From contig NZ_CP113061.1 of assembly GCF_026625745.1 (NCBI RefSeq), positions 2,691,501 through 2,755,500 of the forward strand: a stretch of 64,000 nucleotides of DNA, written 5' to 3'. This DNA comes from Asticcacaulis sp. SL142. GTDB taxonomy: Bacteria; Pseudomonadota; Alphaproteobacteria; Caulobacterales; Caulobacteraceae. Shown one piece after another: positions 35,808-44,823 of this stretch; the first letter of the stretch is position 1; each line of letters starts with the position of its first letter. A model generated the notes under the pieces. That model worked only from the letters and a program-made list of their open reading frames with translations, searched no databases and was not told the DNA's origin. A program made the position numbers and the translations under genes.

Positions 35808-36780
35808 ATGGCCGTCTTTACGCCCGTATCTTTGGAAGAGGCCACAGCCTATCTCAGCCAGTATGATATCGGCGACCTGATCCACCTTGAAGGGATCGAA
35901 GAGGGGGTGTCCAACACCAATTTCAAGGTCGAAACGACGACGGGTCTTTATGCCCTGACCTTGTTTGAGGCGGCAACGCCCATCGATGATCTGCCCTATT
36001 TTATGGACTATACCCTGCATCTGGATCGCAAGGGCTATCCGGCACCTGGGCCTGCAATCATGACCTCCGGTGAGACCATTGGTGAGGTGTCGGGGCGCAA
36101 AGCCGCGCTCATCAAATGGCTGCCCGGACGCTGGCCACGCAATCCCGATACCCGCCATGCGGCCTCAGCCGGTGAATATCTGGCCAAGCTGCATAAGGTG
36201 GGGGCGGATTTTGCCCAAACGCGCGAAAATTCGATGGGGATTGCGGCTTGGCCGCACCTGATCGCGCGCTGCGAACCCAAGGCCAGTCAATCGGCACGGG
36301 CGATGGCGATCTTAGAGGATTTCCGCAAGGAACTGGATTTCCTGAACGGGGTGTGGCCCAAGCCCGGCGCGCTGGAAAGCGGCGCTATCCATGCCGATTA
36401 TTTTACCGACAATGTGCTGATGGACGATGACGGCAATGTCACCGGCGTCATCGACTATTACTATGCCTGCACGGATTTCTACGCCTACGATCTGGCGGTC
36501 AGCCTCAATGCCTGGGGCTTTACGCCGGGCGGGCAAGCCATGCCGGATATGATTTCGGCCTTTGCCAAGGCCTATCACGCTGAGCGGCCCTTGAGCGATG
36601 CCGAGGTTGAAGCCTTGCCGCTGTTTGCGCGCGGATCAGCCGTGCGCTTTACCCCTGACGCGGCTTTATGACCTGCTCAATCACGACCCATCATGGGTAG
36701 TCAAACCGAAGGACCCGGAAGCCTTTTACCGCCGCCTGGATTACCACCGAGCGATTAAGGATGGCTGGGCGTATTTCTGA
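35808..36780 (+). pseudogene. thrB: Homoserine kinase thrB (type II), interrupted by a +1 frameshift
   Basis: A homoserine kinase of the aminoglycoside-phosphotransferase-like ThrB type, about 323 residues once corrected. The main frame (35808-36671) has the ATP-binding N-lobe (EGVSNTNFKVET) and the catalytic segment IHADYFTDNVLMDDDGNVTGVIDYYYA. At 36652-36655 a run of four C replaces the expected three; removing one C gives RFTLTRLYDLLNHDPSW and the usual C-terminus ending YRRLDYHR to 36780. The rest is undamaged, and thrC is intact nearby. A base-calling error is as likely as a real mutation. The enzyme phosphorylates homoserine for threonine synthesis. Confidence 0.87.
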
Positions 36781-36792
36781 TCATAAATTGGC

Positions 36793-37128
36793 TTAAGGTT
36801 TAATAGTCCAATCGGTAAAGGCCTCTGATAAGTCCTTCATGAATGCCGTCTTTGTTATTAAATCAAACTGTATAAGTCCCATAACGGCTTTATCTTCATT
36901 ATCGTATATTTTGACCCAACTTGTTTGATCGCTTAAAATGAAATTTTCAGAGAAGTTGTCAAAATAGCGAAAATCGAAACTAGGTGTTTGATATATAAAT
37001 TTTTCAGGGCTGTAATTATAGATTAGCCTGAATGAGGATTCTTCGATCTTGGCCCACCGAATAGCATCATCTCTATCTTCAAATAATTTGTAACGTGGTC
37101 TTTCCGGAAACTTCAGCACAACGAACAA
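36793..37128 (-). CDS. Small low-GC protein of unknown function
   Basis: A 111-residue reading frame, markedly AT-rich compared with the genes on either side. It encodes an aromatic-rich protein (YNYSPEKFIYQTP, FRYFDNFSENF) with no signal or membrane segment. I chose the TTG at 37128 because AAGGAG lies 7 bases before it; a longer frame to 37170 would run into the thrC end. The gene sits just downstream of thrC on the same strand and converges with thrB. No family recognised; probably an ORFan. Confidence 0.55.
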   Translation of the reverse strand: MFVVLKFPERPRYKLFEDRDDAIRWAKIEESSFRLIYNYSPEKFIYQTPSFDFRYFDNFSENFILSDQTSWVKIYDNEDKAVMGLIQFDLITKTAFMKDLSEAFTDWTIKP

Positions 37129-37141
37129 ATTGTTACTCCTT

Positions 37142-38521
37142 TTAACCCACAAACCCCTTAACCGCAGCAAGGGCGGCGGCGTAGTCGTTTTTGATCGGGG
37201 TTATGGTTTCCTTGCGGCCATAAAGTACCTGAATAGCTTCGGGGATTTCGGGGGCGAAACCTAAAGCCTCAGTCACAAATTCCGGGAACTTGGCGGCATG
37301 GGCGGTCGACAGGGCAATGATCGGCTGGCCGGATTTGCGTTCCAAAGCGGCAGCCACCGCCACGGCGGTATGAGGACAGATGACCTGACCCCAGGCATCA
37401 TAGGCGTGCTTGATCGTTGCCTTTGTGGTGGCTTCCGTCACGGTTGACGCCGAAACCTCAGCCTTTAAGGCCGCCTGCATGTCCGCCGATAAAGTAACGT
37501 CGCCATCGGCGGCAAACGTGTCGAACAGGGCCTTTGTGGCGGTACCATCACGGCCCGACGCCTCAAACACCAGACGCTCAAAGTTCGACGGGGCCTGAAC
37601 ATCCATGGAAACGCTGGCGGTCGGGGTGGCCTGATGGCGGACATAGCGGCCGGTATTGATGGCCTGACTAAGGGCATCATTGGAGTTCACAGCGGCGTGC
37701 AGATGGCCGACATTGGCGCCGATCTTGCGCCCGGCCCAGCCGGCAAAGGCATCACCGAAATTGCCGGTTGGCACCACAAATTCAGGATGATCGGCACCTG
37801 AGGCTGCCGCGGCGGCCAGATAGTACGGCACCTGACCCAGCAGGCGGCCCCAATTGATCGAATTGACGCTGGAGATCAGGCCGGTTTCTTTGAGTGACAC
37901 CTCACCCAAAAGCTGCTTCACAAAGCGCTGGCAGTCGTCGAAATCGCCTTCGACGCCGATATTGAGGACGTTGTCAGCTTCAACCGTTGTCATCTGCAGG
38001 CGCTGCACCGGTGAGACGCGGCCCAGCGGATGAAAAACCACCAGACGCACATGCTCAGAACCCGCAAAGGCGCGCACGGCGGCAGCGCCCGTATCGCCGG
38101 ACGTGGCCGTAACCAGTGTCAGCTTCTCGCCGCGCTGAGACAGGGCGGCATCGGTCAGGGGGGCGATCATCTGCATGGCCATGTCTTTGAACGCCAGGGT
38201 CGGGCCGTGCCACAGTTCCAGAATCCACAGATTGTCCTCAACCTGCGTCAGCGGCGTTTCGCCATTCCGCAAAAACGCGGCCCTGGTCTTGGCGGCAGCG
38301 GCTTTTACGGCCTCCGCCCCCAGCACATCGACGCCGAACAGGGTCAGCAGCTTTTCGGTCAGGACCCCGTAATCGCCCTTGGCGGCGGTGTTAAGCTCTG
38401 CGGTATCAAGGCTCGGCCAGCTTTGCGGCACATAAAGACCGCCATCGGGGGCCAGACCATCCAGAAGCGCGCCCGCAAAGGTGCGATGGTCGTTAAAGCC
38501 GCGCGTACCGATATAGTTCAT
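37142..38521 (-). CDS. thrC: Threonine synthase ThrC
   Basis: Converts O-phosphohomoserine to threonine. The 459 residues match the ThrC type found in proteobacteria and fungi: the opening YIGTRGF-, GLYVPQ, then GPTLAFKDMAMQ with the PLP lysine, and TSGDTGAAA. The ATG at 38521 gives the normal N-terminus (MNYIGTRG); the longer frame to 38599 adds 26 unsupported residues. thrB is nearby but in convergent orientation, so the two are not in one operon. Confidence 0.95.
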   Translation of the reverse strand: MNYIGTRGFNDHRTFAGALLDGLAPDGGLYVPQSWPSLDTAELNTAAKGDYGVLTEKLLTLFGVDVLGAEAVKAAAAKTRAAFLRNGETPLTQVEDNLWILELWHGPTLAFKDMAMQMIAPLTDAALSQRGEKLTLVTATSGDTGAAAVRAFAGSEHVRLVVFHPLGRVSPVQRLQMTTVEADNVLNIGVEGDFDDCQRFVKQLLGEVSLKETGLISSVNSINWGRLLGQVPYYLAAAAASGADHPEFVVPTGNFGDAFAGWAGRKIGANVGHLHAAVNSNDALSQAINTGRYVRHQATPTASVSMDVQAPSNFERLVFEASGRDGTATKALFDTFAADGDVTLSADMQAALKAEVSASTVTEATTKATIKHAYDAWGQVICPHTAVAVAAALERKSGQPIIALSTAHAAKFPEFVTEALGFAPEIPEAIQVLYGRKETITPIKNDYAAALAAVKGFVG

Positions 38522-38748
38522 CGTCAAAAGCCTGTACCTTTGGTCTTCGTCGGGGGTGAAATTCGCCCATCCAGCCGGATTTAAAGCCGCAACCCGCAAA
38601 ATGGTTCCAATGGATACCGTTTTGAGGGCAAGTTTTTCGATTTTAAGCGAAAAGGCTTCACTTAAGGGCTGTCACGAATTAGAAGTCCCGCAACCGATTT
38701 TAAGTCGGGCACGCCCTAACACTTTAAGCTGTCTGAGAAAAGACATTT

Positions 38749-39906
38749 ATGACCGTCATGGCCGCAAAAACCGAAGTCCTGACCCTGCCTGAGCCCCTGC
38801 TCAAGGCCCGCCGTCTGACGGTTAAGATCGGCTCGGCTCTGGTGGTCAATGCCGAGACGGGTGAGGCCGACATCGACTGGATGCGCGGTATGGCGCAGGA
38901 TGTGGCCGCCCTGATGCGTGAGGGCAAGCAGGTCATGATCGTCTCTTCCGGTGCCGGTGCTTTGGGTCGACGCTATCTGGGCCTCAAAGGCTCGCGTTTG
39001 CGACTCGATCAGAAACAGGCAGCCGCCGCGGTCGGGCAACCCCGTCTGATGCAGGCCTGGGAAGGCGTGTTCAACGAGCTGGGTCTCAAGACCGCGCAGG
39101 TGCTGCTGACCCGCGAAGATACTGAAAAACGCCGTCGCTGGCTCAATGCGCGCGCGACGATCGAGACCCTGTTTGATCTGGGGTGCGTGCCGATCGTCAA
39201 TGAAAACGACACGGTCGTGACCGAAGAAATCCGCTATGGCGACAATGACCGATTGGCCGCGCGAGCCGCGCAACTGGTGCAATCTGAAGCGCTGATTTTG
39301 CTGTCGGATATTGATGGACTCTATACAGCTGATCCGCGTAAAAATCCTGACGCCCGCCATATTCCGCTGGTCGAAAAGCTTGATGCCGAAATCGAGGCCA
39401 TGGCCGGTGGGGCCAATACGTCGGCTGGTGTGGGCACGGGCGGCATGGCGACCAAGATCGCGGCGGCCCGGATTGCGGGCTCGGCGGGCTGTTCGACCAC
39501 CATTGCTTACGGAGCCATGCTGCGGCCTTTGTCGGCATTGGCGTCGGGGGCTAAGTTCACCCTCATCCGGGCGCAAAGTTCGGTCACCGCCGCCTACAAG
39601 GCGTGGATTGCGGGCACGGTCGTGCCGGCAGGTGAGGTCGTGCTCGATGACGGGGCGGTGGCCGCGCTGAAATCCGGCAAGAGCCTGTTGCCTTCGGGTA
39701 TCGTTGAGGTGCATGGCAGCTTTGACAAGGGCGACAGCATCTCCATATTGGGTGTGGACAGGGCCGAGCATGCGCGTGGCATTGTCGCCTATGGGGCTGA
39801 CGAAATCCGCCTGATCAAGGGGCGACCGTCGAAAGAGATTGAAGGGCTGTTGGGTTATACGGCCGGTGACGTTATTATTCACCGCGATAATATGGCGATG
39901 GTTTGA
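38749..39906 (+). CDS. proB: Glutamate 5-kinase ProB
   Basis: First step of proline synthesis: glutamate to gamma-glutamyl phosphate. The 385 residues have an amino-acid-kinase domain (KIGSALV, VSSGAGALG, PIVNENDTV, GTGGMATKIAAA) and a C-terminal PUA domain of about 90 residues, as in E. coli ProB. The first residues before RLTVKIG are somewhat longer than usual. The gene starts the unit proB, a small membrane protein, proA. obg, which often precedes proB, is not there. Confidence 0.95.
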   Translation: MTVMAAKTEVLTLPEPLLKARRLTVKIGSALVVNAETGEADIDWMRGMAQDVAALMREGKQVMIVSSGAGALGRRYLGLKGSRLRLDQKQAAAAVGQPRLMQAWEGVFNELGLKTAQVLLTREDTEKRRRWLNARATIETLFDLGCVPIVNENDTVVTEEIRYGDNDRLAARAAQLVQSEALILLSDIDGLYTADPRKNPDARHIPLVEKLDAEIEAMAGGANTSAGVGTGGMATKIAAARIAGSAGCSTTIAYGAMLRPLSALASGAKFTLIRAQSSVTAAYKAWIAGTVVPAGEVVLDDGAVAALKSGKSLLPSGIVEVHGSFDKGDSISILGVDRAEHARGIVAYGADEIRLIKGRPSKEIEGLLGYTAGDVIIHRDNMAMV

Positions 39907-39913
39907 GGCTTAG

Positions 39914-40216
39914 ATGTCTAACGGCTTATACTTCTCGCTTTTGCTTATCCCGCTAATTGCGATGTTCGGCGCGCTTTGGTTGCCCAAAAAGTGGTTTAAG
40001 TATTGCCTCATTACGTTCATAGCCTGTTTTCCGTTTATCGCATTTGGGCTTTGGGTGTTGTGGGATATCAGCATAAATTCAGTTGTAGTGGATCGCGCTA
40101 TTTTTCTGCCGATAGCGATTCTTGCGATGGTTAATGCTTTCTGGCTATTTGCTAGTTTTATGGGCGGGATAATTTATTATGTTGTTAAGGTTGTAGTCAG
40201 GAATAAGTCACTATGA
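39914..40216 (+). CDS. Small membrane protein between proB and proA
   Basis: A 100-residue, very hydrophobic protein with about three transmembrane helices (roughly residues 5-23, 28-50 and 62-90). Its base composition is clearly more AT-rich than proB and proA. It begins 7 bp after proB and overlaps the proA start by 4 bp (ATGA), so it is translated with the proline genes despite looking foreign. I do not recognise the family, and a role in proline synthesis is not implied. Confidence 0.7.
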   Translation: MSNGLYFSLLLIPLIAMFGALWLPKKWFKYCLITFIACFPFIAFGLWVLWDISINSVVVDRAIFLPIAILAMVNAFWLFASFMGGIIYYVVKVVVRNKSL

Positions 40217-41478
40217 GCGAAATGCCTTTGAAAGACCTGATGGCCTATATGGCCAAAGCCGCCAAGGCAGGCGCTGAGGCTTTGCGTCTGGCCGGGCCGG
40301 AAGTTCGCACCAAGGCTATCCTTGAGGCCGCCAAGGCCATCCGGGCGCGCAAAGGTGAAATCCTAGCCGCCAACCAAGCCGATCAGGCCGCTGCCGCCAC
40401 TAAGGGCATTACCAAGGCGATGATTGAGCGCCTGGTGCTCAATGACGACCGCGTTGAGGCGATGGCTAAGGGGCTGGAAGAGGTCGCGGCACTTCCCGAT
40501 CCGGTCGGGCGTGAACTGGCGCGCTGGAGCCGCCCGAACGGGCTTGATATCGCCCGCGTGTCTACCCCCATTGGGGTCATCGCCATCATATACGAGTCTC
40601 GCCCCAACGTGACGGCAGACGCCGCGGCCCTGTGCATCCGTTCGGCCAATGGTGCGATTTTGCGTTCAGGCTCTGAGGCGCTGGCGTCGGCGCTGGCGAT
40701 TTTTAAGGCCATTGAAGACGGTCTTGAGGCAGCGGGCTTGCCCAAGACCGCAATCCAGCTTGTGCCGGTGTCGGATCGTGATGCGGTCGGGCTTATTCTT
40801 GGCGGGCTGGACGGGGCGGTGAGTTTGATCATTCCCCGCGGTGGTAAGTCCCTGGTGGCGCGCGTGCAGGCCGATGCGCGGGCGCCCGTATTGAGCCACC
40901 TCGAAGGGCTCAACCACACCTATGTCCATGCCGATGCTGATCCCGATAAGGCGGTGGCACTGACGCTGAACGCCAAGATGCGGCGGGTGTCGGTGTGTGG
41001 CTCGACGGAGACCTTGCTGATCGACAAGGCGGTGGCGGCTGACCTGCTGCCGAAGATCGCGCAAGCCCTGGTGGATGCCGGTTGCACCCTCAAGGGCGAT
41101 GCGGCCGCACAGGCTATTTTCGCGATGGAGGCGGCGACCGAAGAGGATTGGAAAACCGAATATCTCGATACCGTTCTGTCGGTGCGGGTGGTCGATGATA
41201 TCCATCAGGCGATGGATCACATCAAGACCTACGGCACGGAACATACCGAATGCATCATCACTGAAAATGCTGAGGCCGCAGAGCTGTTTCTGAACTCGGT
41301 CGACAGCGCCATCGTGCTGTGGAACGCCTCGACCCAGTTTGCTGATGGCGGGGAGTTTGGGCTGGGGGCTGAGATCGGTATTGCCACCGGACGGATGCAC
41401 GCGCGCGGGCCTGTGGGGGCAGAACAACTCACCACCTTCAAATACCAAGTACGTGGAACCGGCCAAACTCGTCCCTGA
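40213..41478 (+). CDS. proA: Gamma-glutamyl phosphate reductase ProA
   Basis: Second step of proline synthesis, reducing gamma-glutamyl phosphate to the semialdehyde with NADPH. The 421 residues show the ALDH-like motifs of ProA: RVSTPIGVIAIIYESRPNV, IPRGGKSLV, HLEGLNHTYV and the catalytic cysteine in RRVSVCGSTETLL. The C-terminal FGLGAEIGIATGRMHARGPVG is the family signature. Its ATG overlaps the stop of the small membrane protein. Confidence 0.96.
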   Translation: MSEMPLKDLMAYMAKAAKAGAEALRLAGPEVRTKAILEAAKAIRARKGEILAANQADQAAAATKGITKAMIERLVLNDDRVEAMAKGLEEVAALPDPVGRELARWSRPNGLDIARVSTPIGVIAIIYESRPNVTADAAALCIRSANGAILRSGSEALASALAIFKAIEDGLEAAGLPKTAIQLVPVSDRDAVGLILGGLDGAVSLIIPRGGKSLVARVQADARAPVLSHLEGLNHTYVHADADPDKAVALTLNAKMRRVSVCGSTETLLIDKAVAADLLPKIAQALVDAGCTLKGDAAAQAIFAMEAATEEDWKTEYLDTVLSVRVVDDIHQAMDHIKTYGTEHTECIITENAEAAELFLNSVDSAIVLWNASTQFADGGEFGLGAEIGIATGRMHARGPVGAEQLTTFKYQVRGTGQTRP

Positions 41479-41518
41479 TTTTCGGGCTAAATCGCCCCTG
41501 AGTGCGTTGCAAAGCTTA

Positions 41519-41538
41519 GGCTGTATTCATATACAGCC
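41519..41538. other. Perfect stem-loop after proA
   Basis: GGCTGTAT, loop TCAT, ATACAGCC, 40 bp after the proA stop, flanked by two AGCTTAG repeats that frame the hairpin. A possible transcript end, though without a T-run. Confidence 0.5.
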
Positions 41539-41647
41539 GTAGCTTAGCGTCTGCTCAGGAACCATTTTTCCTCGAAAATGTCGCTCCGTTACTGTTTTAC
41601 CACGTCTCGACCTTGGGTTTAAAGTTTGTGTCAGACGTGACCTGAGA

Positions 41648-41665
41648 TTGTCATAAGCTTGTCGC
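41648..41665 (+). promoter_or_regulatory. Candidate Pho box upstream of phoR
   Basis: TTGTCAT (41648-41654) and TTGTCGC (41659-41665) are two half-sites with the 11-bp period of a PhoB-binding box, 86 bp before the phoR start. This would give autoregulation of the phoR-pst-phoB operon under phosphate limitation. The second half-site is imperfect. Confidence 0.5.
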
Positions 41666-41750
41666 AGAATCGGGTTAGGCGAAGTTTACGGATTTTTCGT
41701 TTCATTTGGCGTACTGTGATCCGTGTAAAGACAATCTCCTCGGATAGGTC

Positions 41751-43238
41751 ATGCCGGACTATAAACCGCCCGCCAAACATTATGTCCCGCTGGGCGCGAT
41801 CCTTGCGTTTGCGGGCCTTATTATCATGGCCGCTATTCCTGATTTCCAGCCCTACACGGCCTGGGCGTCGCTGATCCTTGTGGCGTATGGCCTGATCAGT
41901 TGTTACTCGCGTCTTCAGACCTATCTTGAGGTGCAGGCGGCCAAGCCCGCTCAGGAAATCCGCGTCAAGGTTCAGCCCGAAGGCCCATCGTTTCAGGAAG
42001 TGCTGCGCGCCATGCCGGACCCGGTCATGGTGGTCTCTGGTCTTGAGCCCGATGACATCGCCGGGCGCTGGGTGGTGTTTGCCAATAAAGCCGCCATGAA
42101 GCTGTTCCGCATGGAGCGCGAAGGCGGGCTGTTGGTGTCCTATATCCGTAATCCCGAACTGCTCGAAGCGGTCGATGAGGCCCTGTTTGGTAATGTCAGC
42201 CGCTCGACCCTGTTTGATGAAACCGGCGGGGCGCAGGACCGGTTCTGGCAGTCATGGACATCGCCCCTGCCGGTTGAGGGTACGGGTAAGCGTCTGGCGC
42301 TGATGGTGATGCGCGATGAAACCGATGTGCGCCGCATTGAGCGCATGCGCGCGGATTTTCTGGCCAATGCCAGCCATGAACTGCGCACGCCGCTGGCCTC
42401 CCTTTCAGGCTTTATCGATACCCTGCGTGGTCATGCCAAGGACGACGAAGGGGCGCGCGATAAGTTCCTTAATATCATGGCCGCTCAGGCCGACCGCATG
42501 GGACGACTGATCAATGACTTGCTGTCACTTAGCCGGATTGAAATGAATGAGCATGTCCCGCCGACGGGTGAGGCCGATATTCCGCTGGCGGTCAAGGATG
42601 TGGTCGATTCCCTGACCATACTGGCGCAGGAAAAGGGCGTGGCCATTTCGGTCACCGCCCCTAAACCCGGCCTGTTTCCCGTCATTGGTGACCGCGATCA
42701 AATATTGCAGGTCGTCCAGAACCTGACCGACAATGCCCTGAAATATGCGCCCGAAGGCTCGGTGGTTGAGATTGAGGTTCTGCTCGATCAGGCCTTGCCG
42801 CAGGTGTCGGCTCCGGCGGAGGGGCAGGCCTCGCGTCTGATGTTGTTGCGCCCCGACCGGCAGTTGAACGATGTCTACACCGTCGTGCGGGTGCGCGATC
42901 ATGGTCCCGGTATCCGGCGTGAGTTCCTGCCGCGTCTGGCGGAGCGCTTTTACCGCGTCGAAGGCCAGAAAAGCGGCAATAAGCTGGGCACGGGACTGGG
43001 TCTTGCTATCGTCAAGCACATCATCAGCCGCCACCGTGGCGGGCTGGTGGTCGAAAGCGTGGCAAGCGAAGCCCAAGTTGGTGCGGAAAGCCAGAAATCA
43101 GAACGTGTGGCGGCCTTGCCGGTCAATGAGGTCAGAACCTTTACGGCATTCAGCGCCTATTTCCCGCAAAAGTCGGTTTACGGACAAATTCCGGTTGGGC
43201 CGCGCCTGTTGGATGATGACTTGAAACACACAGGTTGA
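41751..43238 (+). CDS. phoR: Phosphate-regulon sensor histidine kinase PhoR
   Basis: A 495-residue membrane sensor kinase that partners PhoB. Two closely spaced transmembrane helices occupy about residues 8-55, followed by a PAS-like domain (AMPDPVMVVSGLEPDD), the dimerisation domain with H209 in SHELRTP, and the ATPase domain (DNALKYAPEG, VRDHGPGI, GTGLGLAIVKH). A 60-residue tail follows. The short N-terminal loop shows that it does not sense a periplasmic ligand directly but takes its signal from the Pst/PhoU complex, whose genes follow. Confidence 0.95.
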   Translation: MPDYKPPAKHYVPLGAILAFAGLIIMAAIPDFQPYTAWASLILVAYGLISCYSRLQTYLEVQAAKPAQEIRVKVQPEGPSFQEVLRAMPDPVMVVSGLEPDDIAGRWVVFANKAAMKLFRMEREGGLLVSYIRNPELLEAVDEALFGNVSRSTLFDETGGAQDRFWQSWTSPLPVEGTGKRLALMVMRDETDVRRIERMRADFLANASHELRTPLASLSGFIDTLRGHAKDDEGARDKFLNIMAAQADRMGRLINDLLSLSRIEMNEHVPPTGEADIPLAVKDVVDSLTILAQEKGVAISVTAPKPGLFPVIGDRDQILQVVQNLTDNALKYAPEGSVVEIEVLLDQALPQVSAPAEGQASRLMLLRPDRQLNDVYTVVRVRDHGPGIRREFLPRLAERFYRVEGQKSGNKLGTGLGLAIVKHIISRHRGGLVVESVASEAQVGAESQKSERVAALPVNEVRTFTAFSAYFPQKSVYGQIPVGPRLLDDDLKHTG

Positions 43239-43273
43239 GCTTAGTTTCGGCCTTTTCGGACTAATCACGGCCA

Positions 43274-43304
43274 TTTGTGACGCATGTTATAAAACTGTCA
43301 CAAA
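43274..43304. promoter_or_regulatory. Inverted repeat upstream of pstC
   Basis: TTTGTGAC (43274-43281) and GTCACAAA (43297-43304) form a perfect 8-bp inverted repeat; the right arm is part of CTGTCACAAA, close to half a Pho box. It is 89 bp before pstC and may mark an internal phosphate-regulated promoter. Confidence 0.45.
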
Positions 43305-43392
43305 AAGTACTTAAAGGGCGCACCAAGACAGTCTATAGGCCGTCTTATCCGGGTGTAAGTCCGGCATACGCAATTTCAGGGTTTCCCAGTTT

Positions 43393-44823
43393 ATGACCGG
43401 CTATCTCTTTCTCGCGCTGATCGTTTTCTCAGTCGCCAGCTTTATGTTTGGCCGGTCACTGGCGCGGCGTAAGGCGGCGGCCCAAGGCGTGCGCGGTCAT
43501 TCGCTGCCTGCCTTTTCAGGCTGGTTTGTGGCGATCTGGAGTTTTATCCCGGCGGCCCTGATCCTGTTTGTTCTGGTCGTGTTTGGCGGGCGGGTTGAAA
43601 ACGCGATCGTGCAGGCTGATGTGCCCGCCGCCGTTCAGCAATTGCCGGAGCTTAATCAGGGCCTGTTCTTTCAGGATGTGCGCGCCACTGTAAACGGCGG
43701 CATGGCCAGCACCACGGTTTATGACGGCGAACTGAAAGCCGCTTTTGACCATAAGGTCGCTCAGGCCAAAAGCGTTGATAACACCATCACGCTTGGGGCC
43801 TATGCCCTGACGGTTGTGTTGGCACTGGCGGGGGCCGCCTTTGCCTACAGTCGCCTGTCGCCGCAGTTTCGGGCCCGCAATAGTGTCGAGCGCTGGGTGT
43901 CGGCTTTTCTGGTCGCCTGTTCGGTTGTAGCGATCCTCACCACCCTGGGGATCATCCTGTCGCTGTTGTGGGAATCCTTGCGCTTCTTTCAGTCGGTATC
44001 GCCGCTTGATTTCCTGTTTGGCACCCATTGGTCGCCGCAGATCGCCATGCGCGCCGATCAGGTCGGCTCCTCCGGCGGGTTTGGGGCTGTGCCGTTGTTT
44101 GTCGGCACCTTCCTGATCATGATCATTGCGATGTGTGTGGCCGCACCGGTCGGGCTCTATTCGGCCATTTATTTGTCGGAATATGCCTCACCGTTCATGC
44201 GCGCCTGGATCAAGCCGGTGCTGGAAATTCTGGCCGGCGTGCCGACCGTGGTCTACGGCTTTTTTGCCGCGCTTGTGGTCGGGCCGAGCTTTCGTGAGTT
44301 TTTCAACTGGCTGGGCGCGTTCATGCCGGGTACGCCGATGGGCGAATATCTGATGAACGTGCAAAACCAGATGGCGCTGGTGGCCGGTGTGGTCATGGGC
44401 ATCATGCTGATCCCGTTTGTGTCGTCCCTGTCCGATGACATTATCAACTCGGTGCCGCAATCCTTACGCGACGGGTCGCTGGCCATGGGGGCGACGCGCT
44501 CTGAGACGATCAAGAAAGTCGTTCTGCCTGCCGCCTTGCCGGGTATCTCAGGTGCCATGCTGCTGGCAGTGTCGCGGGCGGTCGGGGAAACCATGATCGT
44601 GACCATGGCCGCTGGTTTACAGGCCAAGACCACGCTTAATCCGCTTGATACCGTCACGACCGTCACCGTGCAGATCGTCACGCTTCTGACCGGCGATCAG
44701 GAATTCGACAGCCCCAAGACACTTGCTGCCTTTGGTCTGGGTCTGACCCTGTTTGCCGTGACCCTTGCTCTTAACCTGATCGCTCAGCGCATCGTCCAGA
44801 AATATCAGGAACAATATGACTGA
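43393..44823 (+). CDS. pstC: Phosphate ABC transporter permease PstC
   Basis: Membrane subunit of the high-affinity phosphate transporter. At 476 residues it is longer than E. coli PstC. The extra N-terminal region has two hydrophobic segments (about 1-20 and 45-65) and a periplasmic loop, then comes the ABC permease domain from about residue 170. The EAA-like cytoplasmic loop is in LAMGATRSETIKKVVLPAALPGI. It overlaps pstA by 8 bp. pstS, the periplasmic binding protein, is not in the window. Confidence 0.94.
   Translation: MTGYLFLALIVFSVASFMFGRSLARRKAAAQGVRGHSLPAFSGWFVAIWSFIPAALILFVLVVFGGRVENAIVQADVPAAVQQLPELNQGLFFQDVRATVNGGMASTTVYDGELKAAFDHKVAQAKSVDNTITLGAYALTVVLALAGAAFAYSRLSPQFRARNSVERWVSAFLVACSVVAILTTLGIILSLLWESLRFFQSVSPLDFLFGTHWSPQIAMRADQVGSSGGFGAVPLFVGTFLIMIIAMCVAAPVGLYSAIYLSEYASPFMRAWIKPVLEILAGVPTVVYGFFAALVVGPSFREFFNWLGAFMPGTPMGEYLMNVQNQMALVAGVVMGIMLIPFVSSLSDDIINSVPQSLRDGSLAMGATRSETIKKVVLPAALPGISGAMLLAVSRAVGETMIVTMAAGLQAKTTLNPLDTVTTVTVQIVTLLTGDQEFDSPKTLAAFGLGLTLFAVTLALNLIAQRIVQKYQEQYD

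Noticed and set aside
38716-39882. Minus-strand reading frame of 388 codons opposite proB
   Set aside because: Mirrors proB almost end to end, is rich in Arg, Gln and His as antisense frames are, and matches no family.
41629-41653. A second Pho box built from TGTCA at 41629 and 41649
   Set aside because: The 20-bp spacing does not fit the 11-bp repeat period of PhoB sites.
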